Positions 1 through 5,587 of a stretch of 5,844 nt of DNA are shown one piece after another (positions within the stretch are counted from its first letter, which is position 1; every line of letters starts with the position of its first letter). The stretch is from contig JAHCIE010000218.1 in assembly GCA_026129385.1 (NCBI GenBank), forward strand, positions 1-5,844, given 5' to 3'. Made by a program: the position numbers and the translations under genes. Below the pieces are notes generated by a model. It was not told the DNA's origin. It ran no database searches and saw nothing but the letters and a program-made list of their open reading frames with translations. This DNA comes from Anaerolineae bacterium (lineage in GTDB: Bacteria > Chloroflexota > Anaerolineae > Epilineales > JAHCIE01).

Positions 1-87
1 CAATTGCCAGGCCAGGGCGCTGAGCGCCAGCCCGGCCAGCAGAGCAGGCAGGAACAGGGTGGAGAGGCGAGGAAGGGCGCGCATCAT
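1..87 (-). CDS. N-terminal fragment of a membrane or exported protein (partial, runs off the window)
   Basis: Only the first 29 codons are present, beginning MMRALPRLSTLFLPALLAGL and continuing hydrophobic to the window edge. Basic residues (Arg3, Arg7) followed by a Leu/Ala-rich stretch of about 20 residues look like a signal peptide or a first transmembrane helix. There is no lipobox cysteine in the visible part. The ATG at 85-87 overlaps the TGA of the upstream PA14 gene in an ATGA junction; a second ATG follows at once (82-84). No strong Shine-Dalgarno sequence precedes it, so translational coupling to the PA14 gene is likely. The function cannot be read from this fragment. A polytopic glycosyltransferase or another exported surface protein would fit the neighbours, but that is a guess from context. 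Confidence 0.6.
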   Translation of the reverse strand, partial: MMRALPRLSTLFLPALLAGLALSALAWQL

Positions 88-1250
88 CGGAGATCCCACC
101 ACAGCCGAAGCGTCGCACTGCCCACCAGTTCCTGATACTCAACCTGGATAGTGTGATTGCCCGGCGAGAGATAGATGTCACTGGTAAATGTCGTCGCCGC
201 CTGCGGCGAGCCTTCAGGCCGCCACTTGTCGATGTAGGTGACACCGTCGATAATCAGCCGCGCGCCATCATCAGTGCGCAAGTAGAAGCGGTAGTAGCCG
301 CCCGGCAACTGCACACTCCGCGTCCAGCGCGCCGAAAAGTAGTCGGTACTGATTCCACCGGCCGGCGAGCCTAACCCCCAGTCGTAGTACAGCCCCTCGC
401 CCTCCTCGCCGGGAAAGTCAGGGCCGCTGGGGCGATCGTCGCGCACGACTACCAGGTTGTTGCTCACACTGTCCGGCCAGACGGGGGGCACATTGGCAGG
501 CCAGATCCGGGCGTAATTGGCTGAGTTGTAGTACTCGCCTCGCCAGCCGGCGAAGTAGTTCGGGAAACGCTGACAGTCGGGGCTTTGCGCATCAATCTGG
601 CACGACGGCTCGAACTGCCAGTAGAACTTGAGGTAAGCTGAACCAATGTGGTCGAAATACTGAATTTCGATATCCAGGTCCTGGTTCCCCGGCACTTCCT
701 GGCGAAAGAAGTTGAACGACGGCACGTTGGGACCAATGTCACCCCAGAGGCTGTCGCCGAAAATGGATACGTTATTGACCAGCACCTTGACGCCGTCATC
801 GTGATAGATGTAGAAGCGGTAGATGCCCGGCGTGGTGATGCGCACCCGACGGCGAAAACGCGCCGACCAACTCTCGGCGTTCACGCCGCTCATCGGGTTG
901 TCGAGGCCCCAGTAGTAGTCGATCTCGCGGCTGCGGCGAGCGTTGATCATCGGCCCGGCCGGTCCACCCTGGAAATAGTCGTTGTAGTATTCTTCGCACC
1001 ACGACTCGACGCACGTCTCGAAGGGGAACTGGCCGGTCTTGGCATCGCCCGTAGCGACAAGGGGCGCATCCAGGGCAACGGCCTTGACGACCGCCGGTGA
1101 GGCAGGGGTGGGGATGGGTGTCCAGGTCGGCCACGGGGTAGCCAGGGGCACGGCGGGGCCGACCGCCTGGGCTGCGCCGCCGCCGAGCGCCAGAGCGCCG
1201 ACGGCTACCAGGGCCAGCCCGGCCAGGATCACGGGGATGACTCGCTGCAA
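84..1250 (-). CDS. Secreted protein with two tandem PA14 domains
   Basis: This 388-residue protein starts with a signal peptide (hydrophobic core about 5-22, likely cleavage after the AQA near 27-29). A Pro/Thr-rich linker follows at about 33-53 (PWPTWTPIPTPASP) and then two PA14 domains at about 86-212 and 238-386. The repeats align by eye: WSARFRRRVRI (128-138) with FSARWTRSVQL (305-315), YRFYIYHDDG (144-153) with YRFYLRTDDG (320-329), and GSAYLKFYW (203-211) with GSATLRLWW (377-385). PA14 is a beta-barrel module often involved in carbohydrate binding in adhesins and glycosidases. No catalytic domain is present, so a surface binding or structural role is inferred. Cys80, 85, 217 and 226 flank the first domain and may form disulfides. 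The start is TTG, chosen because GGAGG lies five bases upstream and the signal peptide begins there. It follows the glycosyltransferase gene by 138 bases and its TGA overlaps the next ATG. Confidence 0.9.
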   Translation of the reverse strand: MQRVIPVILAGLALVAVGALALGGGAAQAVGPAVPLATPWPTWTPIPTPASPAVVKAVALDAPLVATGDAKTGQFPFETCVESWCEEYYNDYFQGGPAGPMINARRSREIDYYWGLDNPMSGVNAESWSARFRRRVRITTPGIYRFYIYHDDGVKVLVNNVSIFGDSLWGDIGPNVPSFNFFRQEVPGNQDLDIEIQYFDHIGSAYLKFYWQFEPSCQIDAQSPDCQRFPNYFAGWRGEYYNSANYARIWPANVPPVWPDSVSNNLVVVRDDRPSGPDFPGEEGEGLYYDWGLGSPAGGISTDYFSARWTRSVQLPGGYYRFYLRTDDGARLIIDGVTYIDKWRPEGSPQAATTFTSDIYLSPGNHTIQVEYQELVGSATLRLWWDLR

Positions 1251-1255
1251 AGGAG

Positions 1256-1260
1256 CCTCC
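1256..1260 (-). promoter_or_regulatory. Shine-Dalgarno site that fixes the TTG start of the PA14 gene
   Basis: On the minus strand the sequence reads GGAGG, five bases (CTCCT), then TTG. It is among the strongest ribosome binding sites in the window. With the signal peptide beginning exactly at this codon, it supports a TTG start rather than a later ATG, since the first internal Met (residue 101) lies inside the first PA14 domain. Confidence 0.75.
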
Positions 1261-1388
1261 GTTCAAACAGTATCGATAGGGCATCCGGAGCCAACGCGCG
1301 GCGCGACCACCGGACATGGGAAGCGAACGACCGGCCGGGTCTTACACCCATCCTCGCCCGCCATCGCATGTCTCACCAACCTCTCATG

Positions 1389-3182
1389 TTAGGACGTCGA
1401 GGGCGGCGTGGCGTTACGTTGGACCAGGGCGCGCAGCTTGCGATACTTGACCCACTCATAGTAGGTCATCAGCAACGCCATGCGCAGCCCGTGCAGGCCG
1501 TCGCGATAACCACCCAGGCGGATGAAGCGGCGGCGGAACTCGCGTAGCGGCTGCAGGATGAAGTTGTGGGGCCGGGCGCGCTGCCCCTGCGCGTACAGGA
1601 TGCCTGCGTCATACGACGTGTAGACTGCCTGCTTGCGACGGAACTGGGCGAGGTCGGCGTAGTTATAGTGGACGAGGGGTTGCCGCAGATACGCCTCTGG
1701 CCCGTCGAGCATCACCAGCTCGTGGACGGCGCGCTGCGGGTCGTAGCGGGCGCAGTCGGTACGCATGAGACGCAGTTGATAGTCCGGCCACCAGCCACCG
1801 CCGCGCGTCAGGTGGCCAAAGATGTAGTTGTGGCGGGGGATCCAGTAGCCCACCGGCGCGGCCGCGTCGTCGCGGGCCACCACGCCGCGAATCTCCTCGG
1901 CCAGGGCGGGCGGGATGCGCTCATCGGCATCGACAAACAAGGTCCACGGCGTGGTGACGAGGGATAGCGCCACATTGCGCTGATCGGCGTAGTTAACAAA
2001 TGGTCGATTGACCAGGCGCGCGCCCGCCGCCACAGCCATCTCAGCCGTGCCATCTTCGCTGTCCGTATCGACTACCAACCGCTCACCGGCCCAGGCCACG
2101 CTTGCCAGGCAGGCCTGGATGTGGGCGGCCTCGTTGCGAGTCAGGATAACGGCCGTCACATCAGGAATCGGCAGTAGGGCGTCGGGAACTGAGATATCTT
2201 CACCGGCCCTTCGCGCCTCGGCGGCGACGCGGCGGTAGGCCACGCGGCGATCAGCTGGCCCCCAACGCGCCTGGGCCTCGGCTCCCACAGTCACCAGGCG
2301 GCGCAACGCGGCGGCGTGGAGCGCGCCATGATGCTTGTCGAAGAGGCGCAGGCGGCTGCGCCACAGCTGTATGAACATCGCCTCGCGAAACTGGCGGGTG
2401 CTTTGCCCTTCGTAGTGGACGACACCGGCCCCCGGCACGACGTACAGCTGCCAGCGCGCGTCGGTCAGGCGGCGGCACCAGTCCAGCTCTTCCGCGTACA
2501 TAAAGAACCCCTCGTCCAGTAAGCCCACCGCCTCGATGGCCGCGCGGCGCAGCAGGAGACACGCGCCCAATAGCGTCTCGACGGCGAAGGGCCGCCCGGC
2601 CTCATACCGCGCCACGGGATAGCGACCGTTGAGGCGAGTCATGGTCAGCCGCGCCAGGCGGCCCGGTGGGGGAAACAGGTCCAGCGTCGTTTGAACCAGA
2701 CCGGGGAAGGCGAAGGCGCTGTGCTGCAAGCGGCCATCGGGGTAGGCGAGGCGTGGCCCAACCGCCGCCGCACGCGGATGGGCGGCGAGGAAGTTGCGCA
2801 AGACGCCCAGCGCACCCGGCGCCACGCGGGTATCCGGGTTGAGCAGCAACACGTAGTCCGGGGTCGGCCAGGCTGCCGTACCCGTGGCTCGCCACTCCCC
2901 CCAGACCGGGGCCGATCGCGCCGCCTCATCGCCGCGCGGGTGGAAACCCAGCGCCTGCAAGGCCAGGTTATTGCCGCCGGCGAAGCCCAGGTTGACGCTG
3001 CTGCCCAGCAGATGGACCCACGGGTACTGCTCGCGCACCACCGCCTGGCTGTCGTCGGCCGAGCCATTGTCGACCACGACCACCTGGTCGTCAGGGCCTA
3101 GTTCGGGCGCGAGAGAGTCGAGGCACGCGGCGAGTAGGTCGCGGGTATTGTAGCTGACGATGATGACGGCCAGCGCGGTCAC
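1389..3182 (-). CDS. Bifunctional glycosyltransferase: two fused family-2 (GT-A) domains
   Basis: This 597-residue protein has two distinct GT2 domains. The N-terminal one (about 1-290) resembles the rhamnosyltransferase/WbbL-like group: VVVDNGSADDS (35-45), NPDTRV (115-120, in the DXD position), GACLLLRR (206-213), DEGFFMYAEELDWCRR (223-238) and VHYEG (255-259). The C-terminal one (about 340-585) resembles the WaaE/LgtF-like glucosyl- or heptosyltransferase group: VTAVILTRNEA (342-352), VDTDSEDGTAE (371-381), DADER (418-422), VHELV (486-490) and HYNYAD (505-510). Both nucleotide-sugar and metal-binding motifs look intact, so two sugar transfers to an envelope glycan or glycolipid are likely, on the cytoplasmic face since no signal peptide is present. 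Sugars and acceptors cannot be read from sequence. Oddity: about 27 extra residues (82-108) sit between NNLALQALG and the DYVLLLNPDT strand. The start is GTG, with GAGG six bases upstream; the lipoprotein stop lies 11 bases away, so the two genes are probably co-transcribed. Confidence 0.93.
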   Translation of the reverse strand: MTALAVIIVSYNTRDLLAACLDSLAPELGPDDQVVVVDNGSADDSQAVVREQYPWVHLLGSSVNLGFAGGNNLALQALGFHPRGDEAARSAPVWGEWRATGTAAWPTPDYVLLLNPDTRVAPGALGVLRNFLAAHPRAAAVGPRLAYPDGRLQHSAFAFPGLVQTTLDLFPPPGRLARLTMTRLNGRYPVARYEAGRPFAVETLLGACLLLRRAAIEAVGLLDEGFFMYAEELDWCRRLTDARWQLYVVPGAGVVHYEGQSTRQFREAMFIQLWRSRLRLFDKHHGALHAAALRRLVTVGAEAQARWGPADRRVAYRRVAAEARRAGEDISVPDALLPIPDVTAVILTRNEAAHIQACLASVAWAGERLVVDTDSEDGTAEMAVAAGARLVNRPFVNYADQRNVALSLVTTPWTLFVDADERIPPALAEEIRGVVARDDAAAPVGYWIPRHNYIFGHLTRGGGWWPDYQLRLMRTDCARYDPQRAVHELVMLDGPEAYLRQPLVHYNYADLAQFRRKQAVYTSYDAGILYAQGQRARPHNFILQPLREFRRRFIRLGGYRDGLHGLRMALLMTYYEWVKYRKLRALVQRNATPPSTS

Positions 3183-3188
3183 GGCGAG

Positions 3189-3192
3189 CCTC
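3189..3192 (-). promoter_or_regulatory. Shine-Dalgarno site for the GTG-initiated glycosyltransferase gene
   Basis: The minus strand reads TAG (stop of the lipoprotein gene), CGAGG, CTCGCC, then GTG. The GAGG core is six bases from the GTG and lies inside the 11-base intergenic gap, which supports both the GTG start and reinitiation by ribosomes leaving the upstream gene. Confidence 0.6.
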
Positions 3193-3193
3193 G

Positions 3194-4492
3194 CTAGTAC
3201 TCAATGGTAACGCGGGTGGGATTTACCGACTCTTCGTGCTTGCGCACATCCTCCTGGATGAGGGCCAGATAGAACAGCGGCTCGCGGCGGAGCGGCTTCT
3301 CGGTGATGCGAATACGGCCGGTAATCTCGACTGACTGCCCTGGCAGGAGATAGACGTACGTCTTGTCGCCAACCGGCCGTTCTTCCAGCGCGCACTGGTC
3401 GGTAGGCGCGCCGGGCGGGCAGAGCAGAGTACGACCGTCGACGGTACGCCGCTCAAGCTTCGATGGGTCGCCCAATTCCCAGCGATAAGGGTAGTCCAGA
3501 TCGCTGGGAGCCTCGTTGAAGGTCGCGCCAAGACGGAACGCGCCTGGCGATTGAGGTAGGCGCAAAGTGTTGTACGACTGGGAGCTATCGTAGGCCGTTC
3601 CAGAAGGCGGCCCCTGGGTACGGATGGGCGTCGTGCCGACATTCTTGACGGTGGCCGTGATGAATACGCTCTCGCCCAGGGACACGACACTAGGCGCAAT
3701 CTGGCTGTCGAGGATGGTGGCGCGCGGCACACCACCCTCCTGAATGGTCAGCGGCCTCTTCTCGACGACGAGGTTGCCCAGCGTATCGCGCGCCTCGACC
3801 ACGACATTGTACTGACCGTCGGGCGGCGGCGGGGCATCGGCATCGACACCCGCGTCGTAGTCGTACTGATGGCGGCCGGGACGGCCCGGCTCGACCGGCC
3901 CGTTCTTCTTCTCCAACAATGACGCCACAAAGCGACCCTTGGCGTCTTCCAGAAACACGCGCACCGTGGCCGCCTTGGCAAGAACGTAGCTCACGGTCAC
4001 CCGGTCGTTGATGCCGTCCTGGTTGGGGGTAAAGACATTGGGGACGACGGTGAATTCCGTGATATCGGGGCGGGTGGCATCGCCACCCTGGATGGTGACG
4101 TGGCCCTCGGCCTGCGCGGGTGCGCCACCATCGAGCGGGCGGGCAGTGATGCGCCAGGTGTATGGCCCATCCGGCAACATACGACCGCCGATGATGCCGT
4201 TGAAGAGGCCGTTGTAGGTGTTGGGGGAACGCCGCTCGTCAGCCCGCCAGACGTGCTCCTGCCCGGCGGCATCGATGAAGCTAGTGGTCACCAGAGCAGT
4301 CTGGCCGATGCGGTACTGGATGCGGGCCAGGTCGTCACGGCCATCAGCGTTGGGGGAAATCGTCGCTGGCTCGACGGTGACACCGTCGAGCACGGGAGCC
4401 GCGCGGCAGCCAGCCACCAACAGCGCCAGCAACAGCGCGGCCACAAGCAAGGCGTTGCGAGAGATGGAGCGAAGCAAGCTAGTCTGAAACAT
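3194..4492 (-). CDS. Lipoprotein with two FlgD-like Ig repeats and a CARDB-like C-terminal region
   Basis: This 432-residue protein has a lipoprotein signal: basic N-region, hydrophobic stretch 14-26 and lipobox LVAGC with Cys29. Two repeats follow at about 35-135 and 144-250. Each opens with a FlgD-like/gliding-associated signature, ISPNADGRDDLARIQYRI (45-62) and FTPNQDGINDRVTVSYVL (154-171), and each ends with a PDGxY strand (107-111, 224-228). The Asp/Asn-rich DG loops could bind calcium. The C-terminal region (about 255-432) contains ITATVKNVGTTPI (278-290), which recalls CARDB-type adhesion modules, plus Cys358 and Cys367 that could pair. It is probably an externally displayed scaffold or binding protein; no enzymatic motif is seen. 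I chose ATG at 4490-4492. An in-frame TTG three codons upstream is less likely because it overlaps a -10-like hexamer. There is no Shine-Dalgarno sequence. The gene lies 57 bases after mscS and 11 before the glycosyltransferase gene. Confidence 0.85.
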   Translation of the reverse strand: MFQTSLLRSISRNALLVAALLLALLVAGCRAAPVLDGVTVEPATISPNADGRDDLARIQYRIGQTALVTTSFIDAAGQEHVWRADERRSPNTYNGLFNGIIGGRMLPDGPYTWRITARPLDGGAPAQAEGHVTIQGGDATRPDITEFTVVPNVFTPNQDGINDRVTVSYVLAKAATVRVFLEDAKGRFVASLLEKKNGPVEPGRPGRHQYDYDAGVDADAPPPPDGQYNVVVEARDTLGNLVVEKRPLTIQEGGVPRATILDSQIAPSVVSLGESVFITATVKNVGTTPIRTQGPPSGTAYDSSQSYNTLRLPQSPGAFRLGATFNEAPSDLDYPYRWELGDPSKLERRTVDGRTLLCPPGAPTDQCALEERPVGDKTYVYLLPGQSVEITGRIRITEKPLRREPLFYLALIQEDVRKHEESVNPTRVTIEY

Positions 4493-4500
4493 GACGCGCA

Positions 4501-4529
4501 AGTGTACACCGAGCGGGAGGCAGGTGCAA
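4501..4529 (-). promoter_or_regulatory. Possible promoter placing the transcript start at or near the lipoprotein ATG
   Basis: On the minus strand TTGCAC (4524-4529) is followed by a 17-base spacer and TACACT (4501-4506); the ATG begins eight bases after the -10-like element. The -10 matches four of six consensus positions and the -35 three of six, so this is moderate evidence. The expected transcription start would fall at or within a base or two of the ATG, giving a leaderless mRNA, which fits the missing Shine-Dalgarno sequence. It would let the lipoprotein and downstream genes be expressed independently of mscS. Confidence 0.4.
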
Positions 4530-4549
4530 AAAAGCCCGCCTCCGCCAAG

Positions 4550-5440
4550 CTACAACTCCTTCTCGATGGGGCGCGTTGCCGGCGACCCACTCGCCTGATA
4601 CGGGGGGGCAGTCTCAGCAGGTCGCTCCTCGGCGGCCTCCGCGCTCCCCATCACACCCCGCCGGGCCAGCGCCTCGACCAGGCGCGTCATCACTCGCTGG
4701 CGAACCTCAGGCGCAGTCCCGTACGTGGCGTTTACCTTGAGGGTAAGGGCTGTCGTAGGTCCGAGCTGGCCCTCACTGATGACCTGCGGCTCCTCCATAA
4801 AATCCGGATCGCGGATGCCTATGACCTCGTGCAATGCGTCAAGGGTGGCCGTCAGTTGCTCGGTGGGGACAACGACCTTGATGTTGGCCGGGGAAAACTT
4901 GGAGCGCGAGAAGTTGCGGATGGTGCGAATATCGCCATTGGGCAGGATGTACAGTTCCCCCGCCTCGCCCCGCAGGCGGGTAGAGGTCAGATCCACACTC
5001 TGGACGTAGCCGACAACGTTCCTGTCACCCATCTCGACCTTGTCGCCGATGGCAAACTGGTCACGCATGAGGAACAGCAGCCCGCTCATCACGTCGCTGA
5101 TAAAGGGGCGCGCCGCCAGGCCCAGGCCCGCGCTGAACAGGCCAATCGTCGTGGCGATAGCCGTGGCGGGCATCACCTGCGCCAGCATGAAGATGACCGT
5201 AGCAATCACGGCCAGAGCATCGCCGAGGGAGCGGATGAGACCTCGAAGCGTCCGAGTTCGCTCGCGGCGATAAATGTCGCCACGCCGCCGCGCGCGCCAG
5301 TCCAGGAAACGCCAGGTCAGGGCCGAGATCAAGCGGCCCAACAGGGTGAAGATCACGAGAACGATGAGGCCAAGGGGCAGGAACAACAGGAAGCGGAGGA
5401 GGGCGACTGTCCAATCGGTGATGAAGGTCGTGTCGGTCAT
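4550..5440 (-). CDS. mscS: MscS-family small-conductance mechanosensitive ion channel
   Basis: A 296-residue inner-membrane channel that would open under membrane tension to release solutes on hypo-osmotic shock. Predicted segments are TM1 about 12-40, TM2 about 72-90 and the pore helix TM3 about 93-124 with the Gly/Ala-rich GLFSAGLGLAARPF. The MscS beta domain follows: DQFAIGDKVEM (127-137), then GELYILPNGDI (161-171) and IRNFSRSK (174-181), as is typical of the family. The length is close to that of E. coli MscS (286). The last 30 or so residues (266-296) are rich in Ala, Pro, Glu and Thr and probably disordered. At the position of the E. coli Gln112-Gly113 kink this protein appears to have Arg111-Pro112. 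The start is ATG at 5438-5440, with GGAG seven bases upstream. An in-frame TTG at 5495-5497 is rejected because it overlaps the -10 element of the promoter. It is the first gene of the minus-strand run. The symbol denotes the family, not proven orthology. Confidence 0.92.
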   Translation of the reverse strand: MTDTTFITDWTVALLRFLLFLPLGLIVLVIFTLLGRLISALTWRFLDWRARRRGDIYRRERTRTLRGLIRSLGDALAVIATVIFMLAQVMPATAIATTIGLFSAGLGLAARPFISDVMSGLLFLMRDQFAIGDKVEMGDRNVVGYVQSVDLTSTRLRGEAGELYILPNGDIRTIRNFSRSKFSPANIKVVVPTEQLTATLDALHEVIGIRDPDFMEEPQVISEGQLGPTTALTLKVNATYGTAPEVRQRVMTRLVEALARRGVMGSAEAAEERPAETAPPYQASGSPATRPIEKEL

Positions 5441-5447
5441 AACGAGT

Positions 5448-5451
5448 CTCC
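5448..5451 (-). promoter_or_regulatory. Shine-Dalgarno site for mscS
   Basis: The minus strand reads GGAG, seven bases (ACTCGTT), then ATG. It selects the ATG at 5438-5440 as the start and gives a protein beginning MTDTTFITDW, directly ahead of the first transmembrane helix, as expected for a short MscS. Confidence 0.65.
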
Positions 5452-5470
5452 AGGGCTGGCCGACCGCCTG

Positions 5471-5487
5471 CTGGCAAAAAGGGCCAG
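5471..5487 (-). promoter_or_regulatory. Small hairpin at the 5' end of the predicted mscS leader
   Basis: Read on the minus strand, CTGGC, a seven-base loop (CCTTTTT) and GCCAG form a perfect 5-bp GC-rich stem. It lies three or so bases after the predicted transcription start (about 5490) and well before the Shine-Dalgarno site. A 5'-terminal stem like this can protect mRNA from decay; that role is inference. The U-rich part is in the loop rather than after the stem, so it is not an intrinsic terminator. Confidence 0.3.
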
Positions 5488-5496
5488 AACACCACA

Positions 5497-5525
5497 AGTC
5501 TAGCCTGCGCTGTTCACCACGTCAA
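5497..5525 (-). promoter_or_regulatory. Sigma-70-type promoter for mscS and the downstream run
   Basis: On the minus strand TTGACG (5520-5525, five of six matches to the -35 consensus) is separated by exactly 17 bases from TAGACT (5497-5502, four of six matches to the -10 consensus). Transcription would start near 5490, giving a leader of about 50 bases with a Shine-Dalgarno site before the ATG at 5440. It is the best promoter-like sequence I see in the window and sits in the intergenic gap where one is expected. Confidence 0.65.
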
Positions 5526-5552
5526 CCAGGCAATTGGCGTGGGGGCGCGGTT

Positions 5553-5580
5553 TTGCCTTTTCTGGCCGTCCTCATACCAT
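5553..5580 (+). promoter_or_regulatory. Possible folC promoter, leaderless arrangement
   Basis: TTGCCT (5553-5558) is followed by a 16-base spacer and TACCAT (5575-5580); each hexamer matches four of six consensus positions. The expected start, about seven bases beyond the -10 element, falls at 5587, immediately before the ATG at 5588. No Shine-Dalgarno sequence precedes that ATG, so a leaderless mRNA is a reasonable reading. The spacer is one base short of the ideal 17. Confidence 0.4.
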
Positions 5581-5587
5581 TCGACCC

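Noticed and set aside
648..1100. Plus-strand open frame of 150 codons opposite the PA14 gene
   Set aside because: It is fully antisense to a protein with clear PA14 motifs and a signal peptide. The translation shows no family resemblance and no ribosome binding site.
1267..1295. Weak promoter-like pair before the PA14 gene (TTGGCT, 16 bases, TACTGT on the minus strand)
   Set aside because: The -10 matches only three of six positions and the predicted start would fall on the Shine-Dalgarno site itself. The remainder of the 138-base gap (1251-1388) shows no better promoter and no terminator.
1329..1341. Palindromic GACCGGCCGGGTC after the glycosyltransferase gene as a terminator
   Set aside because: The stem is short, and no T-run follows on the minus strand. 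Such GC palindromes are common by chance in this composition.
4502..4509. Palindrome GTGTACAC just upstream of the lipoprotein start as an operator
   Set aside because: It is only eight bases, occurs once, and overlaps the -10-like hexamer, which explains most of it. There is no second copy to support a binding site.
4514..4546. Run of six T on the minus strand 17 bases after the mscS stop, next to GGCGGAGGCGGGC, as an intrinsic terminator
   Set aside because: The GC-rich block before the T-run has no complementary arm upstream of it. The only pairing available (GGAGGC with GCCTCC) puts the T-run inside the loop, so it is not a normal terminator.
5441..5497. Longer mscS reading from a TTG at 5497
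   Set aside because: That codon lies in the -10 element of the predicted promoter, upstream of the expected transcript start. The 19 extra residues do not resemble an MscS N-terminus, and the ATG at 5440 has a good Shine-Dalgarno site.
4100..5503. Long plus-strand open frame of 467 codons opposite mscS and the lipoprotein gene
   Set aside because: It lies antisense to two well-recognised genes, its translation is rich in Arg/Gln/His/Ala with no recognisable domain, and long antisense frames are expected in GC-rich coding DNA.
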